The notes under the pieces are model-generated. The model did not search any database and was not told the origin of the DNA. It was given only the letters and a program-made list of their open reading frames with translations. A stretch of 64,000 nt of DNA, taken from NCBI GenBank assembly GCA_035079385.1, contig JAVHKY010000028.1:6076001-6140000 (forward strand), given 5' to 3'. Of this stretch, positions 35,567 to 48,396 are shown in pieces. This DNA is from Aspidiotus rigidus (taxonomy: Eukaryota > Arthropoda > Insecta > Hemiptera > Diaspididae). Numbering within the stretch: the first letter of the stretch is position 1; each line of letters begins with the position of its first letter. A program made the translations under genes and the position numbers.

Positions 35567-38500
35567 TTACCTCTCGTCAATGTGTCGTAATTTTATTCGG
35601 ATAGTTGTCCTAAGATTACTGAGAAATCTAACCCTGTCTTGCCTAAAGTTTTCTGTGTACATGTACTTCCTGGTCATTTCCCGTTCCTTAACTGGATATG
35701 CTCGACTACCGCGAGCTAGCCGGCCGTGTTAGTAGCATCAGTACACTGCGCCTTGCTTGGTGGCGATCCTGTAGGGGAGTTTTGGCCTGTCCGTATTGCG
35801 GCAAGTTCACCCCGAGGATTGGCGTAAGGTTACCACGCCCTGTCTGGGTATGTTGAAGTTCCAAGTAGGACTGTGAGTTTGAAGACCTCCGATCTTCGTA
35901 TAGTTTTTTTTATTTTATACTCTCGAACATATAGGAAACAATGCTCATCCTTCGACAGAGCGGAAGCAGTTGAATTTAGTGGTGGTATGCCAATGGTTCT
36001 TGGATCACGACAAGTTGTTCAAGCCAAACGGATAGTTACATCCGCTATATATTACGTAGAATAGCGAAAGAAGACGATAGGAGAAGTCAGAAAAGAAAAT
36101 GTGAGAAGATGAAATGAATTGGAAAGCGGTTAAGCAAGGATAAGCAGGGGAAAATCCAGAAAAAAGGGACTTGAAGCTAGGAACTGCCACGTGAAGAGTG
36201 TTTTATGACGTCGTCGAGGTAGTCATAAAGAGCCATTTCGAATTAGATAAATGTTAGATGATGGTACGAGATGAGATTTCGCTCGGGGATAACGAACAAA
36301 CGCGGAAACGAAATCAGAAAAAATAGGGATGTGCGAGAAAAAATACTTATTCAGAAATATTCAGATAAATATTTGAAGTCGTGAGCATATATAATATTTC
36401 GAACAAGACGCCAGTTTTCTATCATCGAGCGAGAGTAAAATACGAGTTTGTATCTTTCCCTTTTTCCTATATAATATGAATAGTGACGTTCGAGAAAATT
36501 CCGCCAAAATCGACTAAACAATTGCACAAAGCGAGCACGAGAGGAGATCCCTAGGAAAATTTCTACTTTCGGCCACTAAAATTTAACCATTTACGCTTAA
36601 ACGAATATTCAGACTCAGGAAACCTTTGGTACTACTAGTGTACCTCAGTACCTGCACTACATATAGGTGTTGTGTGTTCTACAACTGACAAAGTGGGATT
36701 CTACTCTACCAGCACAGCGTACGCGCTCTACGGACCAGCCAAAATACAAGTAGTTCCCGAATTTCTTCACAAAAATCTGAAATTAGACTCATTCGCAATT
36801 TTTGTTCTCTTGAATTTTTTATAAAAATGATAATTATATTTTCAGAACTGCATCGCTCAACCTGTTTGATCATTTGGAACAACGCGTACAGTGAGAAGCA
36901 GTTTTATTAGATAGATACCTCTGTCGCTTGCGTTTTTCTCAATTTTTTTACCCACTACTCCACCCCGAGGGAGCCAGATAGTCGAAATTTATTCAAAAAA
37001 ACCTTACCCGAATAAAAATGAATTTTTCAAAAAATATGCCAAGTTGATAGGTAAAAGCGTTCAAAAGTTATGGAATTATATACAGATAAAACAGACAAAT
37101 ATTCTATTTTATATAATTTATTAAATTACCTAATTAATTTTCCAAATAATAGTGCAAGTCAATCATCACTTTAATGCTCTCTAGCTCGCATTTCTATATG
37201 AGAGCATTAGATTTTAGAGAACGGTTACTGTGGTTATTTATTTATTTATTTATTTATTCATTTTTTTAATAATTTTCAGAACACTTAGAGATGAGTCTTT
37301 ATTCTTCGCTCCTCGACGAATAACTCGGTGAAAATGCATCTCAGTGCAAACAAGCTTGCACCCTCAATGCCGGTTGATATTAGCACAACGATCAGGACCA
37401 ATGAACGGGATTTGTATGTTTTGATCTTGTATTTGCCAATAATCCAGAAAACCATATGAATGGAATTAGAATATTGAAAATGTAAAGTACGTGTTGTAAG
37501 GGAAGAAATAAGGACAATAAATTTTTCATTTCGCTAGAGCATTGACTACGTCGTTTTTGAGTATAAGCTCCGAATCTACGACGTAAAATGTATCATCGAA
37601 GTTAATTTCAAAGACTATTCGAAACGAATTCAAATAAAATATCGAACGTATAAGAGACGCAACTGAGATTGATCTAGGGGAACGAACTGTTCTTGATCCC
37701 CGCAATGACTTTTATTGATCTACGTGAAAATTCAATCTTTTTCCTCATCACTAGCTCGTCATAATATTGATAGTTCTCACCATCTTTTAAAAGTTTTACA
37801 CAGTAGTACTTATAGGGGGAACAAGCAAAGTTAAGAAAAACAAGGATAGTCGAGGCTACGGATGTGAAAGGCGCATATGAAGGGTAAGATACGGAGATTA
37901 TGGAGAAGAAGATCTGAGAAGCGGCGATGGACTGATGAATTACGGATTGCAGAAAGGGAATCAATACCAGTTCGTGAAAAATGTGATCTATTTTGAGACA
38001 GAAAAGTACAACTCCTTTGCGTGAGATGAGAGTTTCTGGTTGAGAAGAACGCAAAAGACTAGATTTCCTTGTGAATTTAATCTGCAGTCAGCTAGAAACG
38101 ATTGATAGAAATCTACAGGCTTTTTGCTTGCGTAAGAAAAAGAAGGTAATTTTATAGAGAATGAACTGGATAGGCGGCGAAAATGACGTTTTCTACGTTG
38201 AAATCGAAGTGTTGCAACGCAAGCGCTGAGAGTCAAGCAAATCCAACGAGTCGTGGAAAACGTCACTCTCGCCGCATTTCTTCAAAGATATATTTTTCTA
38301 TCTCGGCAATCGCAATTTTTACCTTGTTGCGTGAACGCTCACTTTACCCACATGTATACTATGTACAATTTTTTTACGCACGCCTAGAAAAATAAATTGA
38401 AAAGAGACTCCATCGAGAAATGTAAAACCGTAGAGAAAAGTAAAACAGTGAAGGAAAACAAAAAACCGTGGAGAAAAGAAAACGAATAAAAATAACACTT

Positions 38501-38649
38501 TCTCCATCGAAAACGATCGACGAAAGCGCATTTACCAGGTATACGCATTGCCTTCGAATACGTAGAGATAATGCGTCACGTACTTAACTCGTACATTCCG
38601 GAAGATGGCCTGATCGAACTTTTTTTTCTCGTTTGGGCAATCTTAATAT
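35567..38649. other. Intergenic, no confident gene
   Basis: Unique sequence with a GC-richer patch at 35705-35870, and an ATTT microsatellite near 37217-37250. A hydrophobic minus-strand frame (38054-37674, TTG start, no ATG) with a possible acceptor just upstream (CTTCTCAACCAG) could be a membrane-protein terminal exon, but I recognise no family. Confidence 0.4.
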
Positions 38650-38651
38650 TA

Positions 38652-38974
38652 TTTTTCGGTTCACATGAATAAAAACGCGTTCCTTCGGTGCTTCGTTGTA
38701 AGACACGAAGACGCGTTTTTTTACTTTAGGGCTCGAAGAGTTAGGTTGCGCGCATGCGCGCATTTTGCATGCGTGTTCTTGGTCTATCTGATCTTTTAAT
38801 AATTTTAAATATAACACTCGAATTTTTCCTTGTGTTCATTAATTGTAAGAAAATTACAATTTCGTTATTCTATGTGTGTTTCCATCAACAATGTTATGAT
38901 GCTCTAATAAAAAAGTGAAAATTTTAGTTATAGATCATCTCGCATTTGCGTTTTTATTCGTGTGAACCGAAAAA
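38652..38974. mobile_element. MITE with 28-bp TIRs and TA target
   Basis: TTTTTCGGTTCACATGAATA on the left is matched in inverse by TATTCGTGTGAACCGAAAAA on the right with one mismatch, and the TIRs extend to AAAACGC. TA lies on both sides (38650-38651 and 38975-38976). The interior contains a GCGCATGCGC palindrome. No coding capacity. Confidence 0.78.
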
Positions 38975-38976
38975 TA

Positions 38977-39964
38977 GCGTACGCCACACGTGAACGGAGG
39001 AAAGCGATATACTCGCGCTGCATGGCGGCCCTCGCCGCGGCTCGGGTCGCCAAAGCGCTCGTATAGAAATTGCTCTCCTCCGTCCCTTATAGCGTAATAT
39101 ACTATTGTTTCTCTCCTCCGTCTTGTCAGTTGCTTTCACTTCGGTCCCGAAGATGGTTCATTAACCGAAAGGGACGTTTTACGAACAAAATCGGTAAAGT
39201 AAGCAAATCGCGCACTCGGTATCACTCACTCACCTCTCTCCCTCCTCCGTAATCTCCAATTATAAGTACCGCAACCACAATTCCGCGCTCTGAAAGATGC
39301 ATAGCTTGAAGTTTAAGTAAAGAGCGCCTGCTGATTTGATGCTGCGGTGGATGAAAGAGAGGAGAAATGGTTGATCGGTTTATTCGTCGAGGAACGTATA
39401 ACTCAGAATTGGAATCACGTATTATAGTCTACTTAGGGCTACCCGGGTGCAGGAGAGGTAAGAGCAATCAGTAGTTGAGATGAAGAGGTCGAAGGGTGAA
39501 TAAATTCAGCCTAGTTTAGCTTAATACATACATCGAAGTACAGCTTCCCCAATGGAAATACGTGAGTCAGCCTCGAATAGAGTAGGTATGCGAAATTCGC
39601 TTTCGGGATATCTGACGTTGGTAATTGCAATCGTCTAATTCGGACTGGGCATATTGTAGATGTCGCTATCGTCGACAATTCCTTCAATGTAATTCCTATA
39701 TGGGAAATGAAAAATTGCTCCGATTTAATTGAAAATTAAATCATCTTATAGAAAATTTTACGCTCTTTCAGTTTGGTCCTGAGTGTTTTTTCTTCAAAAT
39801 CGTTCCATTTTGATAAATTTGAAGAAAACTCAAAAATCTTCATATACCTATAAGTAATTACCGCTTATCAATATTTCTTCAATCGACGCTGGCGCACCTA
39901 CTATATGCCCAGCCCGAATGATGAGATAGAACCCGATAGCCAATAATATTGGTGGACATATGCG
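38977..39964. other. Intergenic, no gene recognised
   Basis: GC-richer start (39020-39060). No domain or RNA gene seen. Confidence 0.4.
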
Positions 39965-40870
39965 TCTATCAAGTACCTATCCAGTAATTTTCCTGAACGA
40001 ATTTGTTAAAAGAAAATGAGAAGCTAAATGACAAAACGTCGAGTTTCATCATGGTAGGATCGATGAATTTTGAAGCGCAGCGACATCGACAGTTTCGAGC
40101 TTCAACTTTTGAAAAAGATCGCCGCTTCACTCTTGGATCTACAAAATCGAAGTTCATTATTTCAACTTACACATGCCTCTCGTCATTAAGCCAGAGAACA
40201 AATTGATCAATTCTAGTGCATAAGTTGGAAAAATATCAGAAATTTCCAGGAGTGAGGTCATTTATTTTTGTAGAAAATAGGTACAATACTACCGGTAGTA
40301 GAACAGGTTTCGTTGCGTCCAAAGTTGAAACTCGGGAGTTTTGATATAATATTTACGAGACGGGTATGAGAGGCGAAGAAGAAGAAGAAGAAGAAGAAGG
40401 GATATGAAGATGGGCATCTATTGAGTATCTATTCAATAATTTCTCTCTTCGCTCTGAACGAAGCTGTTGAAAGAAGATGCGTATCTAACGAAAAGCTGAG
40501 GAACTCCTGGCCATGTACAACATTAATGAATTTAAAACCACATTTACAGCGACAGCTTCTAAAATTTAACTTTTGAAGAAAACTATGCCTCCGTCCCCGA
40601 TCTTCAGAATCGAATTTCATTCTTTCCTTCAACATTTAAATACAGGCCTCTCAGTCTCATTCAGCCCCTTACAATTTTATCATCAATAGATGAGTTAATC
40701 GACTGAAATGCCGCGCTGTAAATTAGAAGAATAATTTTCGAGAGTGAGATCATTCGTTTTTAAAGAAAACACTCGTAGAACTGGTCTCGTCGCGTCTAAA
40801 TTTGAAACTCGAAGTTTTGATAAGTATACAAGACGGATAATATAAAAGATGAAGAAGAAGAAGAAAATCA
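39965..40870. repeat. Diverged tandem duplication of about 440 bp
   Basis: Ordered landmarks recur: a GTATCTAT(C/T)CA(G/A)TAATTT segment (39973, 40426), AACTTTTGAA (40106, 40569), then CGTTGCGTCCAAAGTTGAAA / CGTCGCGTCTAAATTTGAAA (40313, 40787), then a GAA microsatellite (40376, 40851). Divergence is high, so it is old. Confidence 0.6.
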
Positions 40871-41911
40871 TTAATTTTTGTTTTCACGAGGTTTGAATGA
40901 GTTTGAAGGGAATAAATATAAGAAATAACAAAAAACACTCGAATTCCTACTTCGTTCCCATCTTGCAAGACTTCTCGCGTGTCTCCTCCACTAAGAAAGA
41001 CTGCAGTACAAAGTGAGAATGATGATATCCAGAACAACGATCCGGAGAAAAGTATCGTCTATGCTAAAAAAAGGAATAAAATGAAATTACCGTACAATCT
41101 CAAAAGTTTTCCTCTTCAGAGAATCCGATGATATTGTTTTGAATTTTCGCTTACGGCGTAGGCTGTACAGGCCTAGGTACGCTTTAGAATTATTTGCCAA
41201 TATTCAGGAGAGAGGACGTAAGTACGAATCATCGGTGACGCAATTCGAACGCCCACGTTTATCATTCAAGACCCCGTTTCTCTAGATTCGTGTTTAGATC
41301 TACGTCAATCTCACTTCGCAACTGATACAGAAGAGTTTCGGGGATGATTATTTTGTAAAATCGATAGAATTCTTACGTCATCGTCATGACTTAGCAGATT
41401 TCTTGGTTCTGGCTGTCATTTAAATTTTTAAGCAATGAAATTATCTCAAGTATGCTTTCTTCGTGATTATGAAACTTACTGCCAGTAAACTGTAGAAGAA
41501 ATACCATGAGTACTCACTTCTCGACGAACATCAGAGGGAGCTAATACAAAATGAAGCCGAAGCAAATTTTGAGAGCTGAATTCTTCTAAGCCTTTTCGAA
41601 CTGACACTATGAAATTGTTTCTTTAATCATCTCTTCATCGCAACAATAAAACTCTAGTCGTACTCGCAGAAAAAAATGACTGTCATAGGTACTTCTTGCG
41701 CTTATAAATTGAATTCGTGTAAAATGAAGAAATTGAACGATTATCCAACAAGACGAGGCCTGTCGACCGCTGCCGATCTCGTACCGTTCGTACTTAATAC
41801 ACGTCTCTTGGCTCGAAAAATCTACGTTCATCTCGAAATATGGTTTGCAATTCGAAGAACCAATTATTGTACAACGTAGGTACAAGATATTGAGCAAAAA
41901 TCGAACGAGTT
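40871..41911. other. Intergenic, no gene recognised
   Basis: No domain, RNA gene or repeat recognised. Confidence 0.4.
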
Positions 41912-41913
41912 TA

Positions 41914-42028
41914 TACTTTGTTCACGTTAAGAAAGGTTACCTTGAGAACGGAACGCTCCAGGTAATTTCAAACTACCGTTCCGTTCTCGAGATACTACTT
42001 TCTATCCTTTCTCAACGTGAACAGAGTA
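41914..42028. mobile_element. Hairpin MITE, second copy
   Basis: Same family as 15564-15686: arms TACTTTGTTCACGTTAAGAA and inverse ending GTGAACAGAGTA, central GAGAACGGAACG / CGTTCCGTTCTC. TA at 41912-41913 and 42029-42030. Confidence 0.9.
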
Positions 42029-42030
42029 TA

Positions 42031-42834
42031 CACAATACCATTTTATATTTTTAGCGCCAAATTTAAAGCAGCGTTGCCACTTCGTTGCGATAAAATAATT
42101 TGTGGTGTTCAGACTCGAAAGCAGGTAAAAAAGAAAAAAATGAGATGTTTCAAGGGCTCTGCGGGAGTTAGTCCTTTTGCTATTGTAAGTCAATTTTACC
42201 TGCTGTTTCGCATTGTGTATAACACCAACTTAGAACTACTTACTATCCCCCCTACTATCTTCTCATTACTTATTCAGAAGAAGAAGATTTTACGCTTTTG
42301 CGATCATTTTTGAGTAGCTTTGAAGCCTGCAATACATCTAACAAAAGTCGTGTAAATCTAAGCAAAACGCGCTACGAAGGCGAATTAGAAAGTTTTTAGA
42401 TGACAGACGAATTTAATTGTCTTTTTTAACTAAGCCATCGTTAATTTCTATGACAGTGCCTGTTGACGAACACGATACTCCTTTTGCCGAAATTTTCAGC
42501 TTCGACGATTTATTTTCCTGGATACGATGCCTCCCGTTAATAATTTTGTATGAGATATTGACTAGAAAATATTCGAAGGAAAGATCAGAGGTATCGATAT
42601 TAGGTATAATGTTCGTCCAATATCATCATAAGTACTTGGTAGTTCGGAGCTCGGTCATCTATATCAGCAGCACGTGTTCTCATTTTATTAATTACGTTAT
42701 TTTCTTGATATTCATTTATTGCGATGATGTGCTCTAACGATTAGGTATAGAATATTTCATCGAATAGTGTAAGTAGCAACGTCTTGGATAGAAGTTCAAT
42801 CTAGGTAGGAGATGATAAATTGATAAATTTTCGT
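42031..42834. other. Intergenic, no gene recognised
   Basis: Short frames only; no recognised feature. Confidence 0.4.
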
Positions 42835-43232
42835 AGAGCCTCATCCACACGAGAGAGTTTTCGAGGAGAATACGTTGGGGAATATGAAGTGGGCGGAGCG
42901 TAATCGGAATGCTCGGTGAGAATATGAGGTGAAAACGAAGTTGAACATGATTGTTCAACTTCTTGGGGACAATTCGAAGGGAAATGTGAGTAGAGTTGCG
43001 TGTGCACGGTAAGAGTGCGTTACTAACAACGTGATCGCCATACGCCTACAGACAGCCACGCAGATAGCAGCATACGTCATAGCAGCATACGTCGTAACAC
43101 TAGTCTTTCCTACTTTTCTCTCATCACACGTGTGGATGGATTTTTGTATCACAGGAGAAAATGAGCGTGCGCGCGCATATTCCCCTATCGTATTCACCTA
43201 GTTTTTTTCCCTGGTGTGGACGAGGCTTAGCG
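42835..43232. mobile_element. Putative TIR element of about 400 bp
   Basis: AGAGCCTCATCCACACGAGA at the left is inverted as TGGTGTGGACGAGGCTTA at the right. Weaker matching continues inward for about 60 bp, including GGGGAATATG and its inverse. Target duplication not clear. Confidence 0.55.
42937..42962. other. Perfect short hairpin
   Basis: Arms GAAGTTGAACA and TGTTCAACTTC with a 4-base loop TGAT, inside the putative TIR element. No function assigned. Confidence 0.6.
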
Positions 43233-44183
43233 CGCAGGAAAGGCAACAGCGATTCAACGCTGATTGGACGAATGAACCTGTGATAAGCGTTTATCACGCG
43301 AGGGTTGCGGCGAAGGAGAAGTAAGTGAGCCTATGTTTAAAGTATACAGTCATTTCGTTACCTACGCTTGCATTATGCACTGTTCGTACTTCGACTCTTC
43401 CAGAAGTAAGTTAATCTTTGTGTGATCGTCGAACACTTCGAAAGTGAATTGTATCGTCCGTATTGTTTTCGATTTTATTGGCATTTTTATAAGACACTTA
43501 ATTCTGGCGTGTTATTCGGTTTTTGTTGTTGGGTACGTTCCTACCCACTTCGGTTTCTTATTCGAATTGGCCGGTTATTCGATTTTCCGAGTTTTTCGCA
43601 GAACAATTGAGTGATAATTGCGAAGTATCCATCGCATCGTGTCGGTAAGTAGATGCTTATATTTAAATCGAAGCTCTTCAAGCGAAATCGAAACAAACGA
43701 CTTTTCTTTTTTTTTGGAGTGAAGTATATCAAAGTAGTCGAATTGCATTAAAGAAAAGTGTTCGATGAGTAGAATCTAGAATCTGACGAGAAAGAAAACA
43801 GAAAACACCGAATGCGAGATTCAGGGACTGATGATGATTTGAAAATCGCAGCTGTTAGACTACAGACTGAAGGTGTTGATTTCCTCTAAAACGAATACCT
43901 CGAAATTACGAAAGTATCGCTTGGTTTGATTTCGTTCAAGCGGTCCGTATTATATTTACTTGTAGCCCGTATTTAGCATTTTATTTACGATATAATTATT
44001 GTTCGCCCTTAATTGCGTTGTGCTTTTTCTGGTTATGCTGTACTATCTGTAAACGATTAGTTGACGGCTGTTACAAATGCGTTTTCGTTCGCGTTGGCCA
44101 TTTAAACACGCGTTGTTGTTCCTAAATCGTAATAGTTTACGCAAACCCCTTGCGCCAAGCCCCAACCAATCGCTCACGTACTG
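43233..44183. other. Intergenic, no gene recognised
   Basis: No domain or RNA gene seen. Confidence 0.4.
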
Positions 44184-44617
44184 CTGCCGTACGAAAGTTA
44201 CATTGACGTACGTCCAAATTAACGATCAGGCAAACTGTATCTTTCGGAAGATTGGTGTGAGTGTGTGAATCGTGATAACACACTACTATTACTTCATTGA
44301 TGGAAAACAGGGAAAAATTCAGATCTAAGAAATTGGAGCTTTCTTTCATGTAGGATGAACACTAGCCACTCTGAATTGTGTTGAAATCATGAAATGAACG
44401 TTGGATGTACGTCAAAATTCGAAAACGTCAATATTGGAAGGAGGGATTCTTGTATCGGAAAACTAGTATGATAATTGGATTTTTCATCGAAAAATCATTT
44501 TAGTAACGTATATTTACATCTCAATTAGCCGCATTAATTTTATTCTAAGAAAATGAAACTTCTTCTCGATTGTCGATTTGAATATACGTAAGTACGTCAA
44601 CCCAACTTTGTACGGCA
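44184..44617. mobile_element. MITE related to the LTR C element
   Basis: Ends CTGCCGTACGAAAGTTACAT and inverse AACTTTGTACGGCA match the family at 32992-33367. The site TACTG is repeated at both flanks (44179-44183 and 44619-44623). The interior differs from the 33-kb copy. Confidence 0.8.
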
Positions 44618-44741
44618 GTACTGTTTGTTGCTCGTACATCGAAGAAATTTTTCGTGACGTAGATTTAGAAATCGCGTATCTATCAGCTTGTAGGAACGGA
44701 CTCTTCGGTGATGAAATTGTTCTAACGCGTACGCTTATCTT

Positions 44742-44851
44742 ATTTATTCAGTTTATATTACGTTCACGTATACTTTGTTCCTTGAAATGAACGTTGATTT
44801 ATTCAGTTTATATTACGTTCACGTATACTTTGTTCCTTGAAATGAACGTTG
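44742..44851. repeat. Exact 55-bp tandem duplication
   Basis: 44742-44796 is repeated without change at 44797-44851 (starts ATTTATTCAGTTTATATTAC, ends GAAATGAACGTTG). Recent origin. Confidence 0.97.
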
Positions 44852-45540
44852 AAACCAGAACGGAGGGCTGACGTAAGAATTCCGCGGTATTCGACTCGCA
44901 ACTGTGATAAACACCTCGATATCGTTTTTTTTTTTAAACCCAATTACCAATGTTACTGTACGAGGGTGAGAATCGAAGACATTAATATTTGCTTTACGGA
45001 CGCTCTTTACGTGAACAAAGCACTTTCGTGTCGATCAAATCGATTTATCTCGTAATCCGCTTCCGTCATTAGTATTGATAGCTCAGAAATTTTATTGCTC
45101 GAGTCTAGTATTTTCGGCAAAGTTTTCGATAGGTGTGGAAAAGACATTCGAAATGTTGCGATGATCATTGCATGAAAGACAGTAAGAGAAAGTACACACT
45201 GTACAGAGTTCATTTGTATCTAGACATATTAAGTTATTCGGTTAACTGTGATGATGCATTTCAGCTTCAGCGTTTGATGAGGTTTTTCCCTCACGAACGA
45301 GAAAAAATTGTCGTATTTTGTTGTATGAGAAGCCGTTTCTCGAGTATCTAGGCCTATTTCTCAACGCTGCGAACACCATAGGTACCATTTTTCGATATCA
45401 CGTTACCTTACATCATCCATTCGTTAAGTTGCTGCGGATCGTCGCGAAGCTGCAAATCGAATATCTAGAACCTAGCTGCATTTCGGGTATTTCTCATTTC
45501 AATTCAAACGGCAGAATTACGGCAAATTGTGATACGCTAT
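44852..45540. other. Intergenic, no gene recognised
   Basis: No domain or RNA gene seen. Confidence 0.4.
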
Positions 45541-45893
45541 CGTGGGATGGAAAGCGGTTCGCCAACCGCTTAGACTTTCACTAACAGGCTCATAAGTTGT
45601 TCAACAAATTTGAAAGATTAGCTCACGGTTTTTTGCTCATTTTAACGGCTCAATAGAATCTAGCTTTTGGCTTAGCAAAAAACAACTCCGGAGCTGAATA
45701 ATCCGGAACGAATAAATACGGCTCCGTAGCGTAAGAAATCGGCTTCGGATTTAAGCCAATGCGTTTTTGCTTAATGACTGGCTTTTAAGTTAATGAAAAT
45801 TGGCAAAAACTTGAGTTAAAGTGGTTTATTTAAGCTGTTCAAGAAGCGACTTATGCTTTGGTTTAAGCGATTGGTGGCTTGAACTTTCCATCC
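45541..45893. repeat. Possible degenerate hAT-type MITE
   Basis: GTGGGATGGAAAG at the left and CTTTCCATCCCTG at the right are near inverses. The interior is rich in GGCTT and AAGCC, as in the 9756-10019 MITE. No matching 8-bp duplication was found. Confidence 0.45.
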
Positions 45894-48396
45894 CTGCCGA
45901 AAAGTTCGCTGGATTTTTGTCTTTAAGCGGTGGGAATTAGTACGAGAATCAGATAGTAGAGCTGGTGGCCTTACACCGACAAGCAACAGCAGTCAATGTA
46001 TTTCTTACGGAGTTTTCGGGATTGTGTGATGTAGCAACGATTACGCGGAACAAACTTTCGGGTGGTTGTTTTTTTTTTTTGTCATCGATAGCACGCACTG
46101 CGGTAGTATTGGTGTGAAGATGCAGTCGTACAATTCACATTCGTGCATCCATATTATCTCTTAGTCTACCGCCGCTTAGCGGAGGTATTTTTTCCTATAC
46201 TTCCTAGTTTCGTCTATCCTTGTCTTTCTTTCTTCTCCCACCATCGCATCTCCACCACAATCTATTACAGTGAGCGTATACGAGTGAATTTTTGAGGTTC
46301 ACCAGTGAGCTTCGGCTCGTTGGTGAAAAGAGTGTATGTTCGGACATTCGACGTCGAAAGACGATTGAGGTAGTCAGGGCTGGTTCCCTAAGGTAGAGGG
46401 GAATTGAGGTAAGAGTCGGATGTGATTAATCTGAAGTTTAGATTTAATTACGACGTTTTGATGAAGTAGGTACGAACTTTTGTCTCAAGTCTCGTCCGCC
46501 TTGGTAGAGCCGTGTCAATTTGTTATGAAGTTTTATGTCTAAGTTCGTGTATTGCTGCTCGTATGCCACTACTCATACCCTGGTACATGGCAATTAATTG
46601 TTTAGTATCCTTGGTCATCATCTTTTCTCGCCGCGTCGCTGTTCAGTTCCCCCACCTTGATTCCAACAACGACTCAACGGCCATATAATGCGCTACCATC
46701 GTAAACTAAGTTCGCATTTGAATGACACTAGCTGAAAAGCGCTTTGAACAAAAAAAAAAAAGAGAAAGATAGAGAAAGAGAAAGAAGATATGCCGTTCAA
46801 CAGGTTCCAATATGGACGTCGACCATGTATAAGTTCCCTCTCTTTCATCGTTTGTACGTTCTTCATCACCGCACATTTCAGCCGGTTACGAACGAATCAA
46901 ATTCAATGCGCGCGCTACCTAAAAATCGTGTTTTTTGCCGTCCATTGTGCCATATCAATGCATTAGGTACATTTTTCTTGTAATAATACTTGCTGTCAAG
47001 AAAATCCTATTCAGGAAAATGATATTCTATTTATTTCAAAGGAAGAAGTATTTTTTCTAGTAATTATCGGTGATAAATTATAATGCTCATTGAACACGAT
47101 CGAATGCGTTGTATGAGAAGAAAATTTTCACATTGAAAGGGAATTCTGATTATCGCTGGATAACTCGGAAAGTAATGCTGACTTCTGTTGAAATTTTTTC
47201 TTTCGTAAAATTCTCTTTCTAACGAGTGGAATTTTAAGCAAACCGACCGAATCAATTTTGAGTAACCCGTCATCGAGAAACGCGAATTTTACATACCCAC
47301 CTAGGCTTCTTCGGATATTTTATACACCAGGACGAGACATTTCCTCATCGTATAGTGTGTGCACAATCTATAGAAAAAGGTACATCGTCAGTGTGTCTGT
47401 GTAGCTGTGTAGCTGTCTCTGAGAACGTGCCGTCCTACGTCAATAAATCGACGAAAATCTACTTTCGCGCGTATTACCGGTTGTATCTCTGAAATGAACG
47501 CAGTTGAGTAGAAGTGAAAAATGATCATTGGATTCATGCGGATCGTCTGTTCGATGATTTTATCCCGATACAATTTTTAGGGGAAAAAAAATCTTTAGAA
47601 TCAACATTTTTTTTGAGTATCATCCTTAATTTAGGAAAATCTTTCTTCAAATTAAGTTGTTCTGAACGTTACAATCTCACTTTTTACAACAGCTTCTCAG
47701 TTAAGTCATCGATTCGGAGAATTCTTAAATAAGTCGAATCGGGGAAAATACTCGAGTGTAAAGCAAGAGTGATGTGATAATAACTCCAAAATCGACGATA
47801 AATATCGCAGGTTTCTTCCAAAGTTTCTAGAAGCGACCTACCAACCGAAAAGATTATTCTCATTTGAAACCCTCCGGGAAAAATTAATACCATATAACTG
47901 ACACTTGGCCAAATCCTTGACAGGACAATTGACTACGCCCACTTTTTGAAATCCGACCCATGAAAACGCTCGAAAAATGGAAATTTTTTGTCATTTGTGG
48001 CAGAAATGACATTGGAATGGCAATACTATTTTTTTGACGGAACTTTTTCCGGCGAGAAGGGAATTTCACGCCGAGTAAATTCAATTCTCTTTCATTTTTC
48101 GCCAAATCGAGTATTTTCCGAAATAAATGCGATTTAGTATCACATCTTCATAATAGTCTGTGTTGTTTTCTGATCTGCCTCTTCGGAGAGAGATTGACTT
48201 GTATCCTAAACAATGATTCGAATAAAGCTGCATATCTTCTTTCCACAAAAGTTGAATTGGTAGATATGAAATTATTGCCCAATCTCTCAAGTTTTTCTTT
48301 AATCTTCATTGAAGAATTCAATAATCGTTTAGCATTTCTGCGAACGCGGACTCTGTTTGTGAAAATATACAAACCGACACACTTGCGTGCGGTAAA
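45894..48396. other. Intergenic, no gene recognised
   Basis: AT-rich, many short frames without recognisable domains. The end part (48060-48190) shares diverged direct similarity with 48676-48785. Confidence 0.4.

Noticed and set aside
35705..35870. GC-richer patch as an RNA gene
   Set aside because: No recognisable tRNA, 5S or snRNA boxes or consistent stem structure could be read.
37674..38054. Hydrophobic 126-codon minus-strand frame as a receptor exon
   Set aside because: No ATG, no recognisable receptor signature and only a possible acceptor; kept as a note in the intergenic entry.
46744..46983. Lys/Glu/Arg-rich start frame
   Set aside because: It begins in an A/GA-rich low-complexity run and has no domain or splice support.
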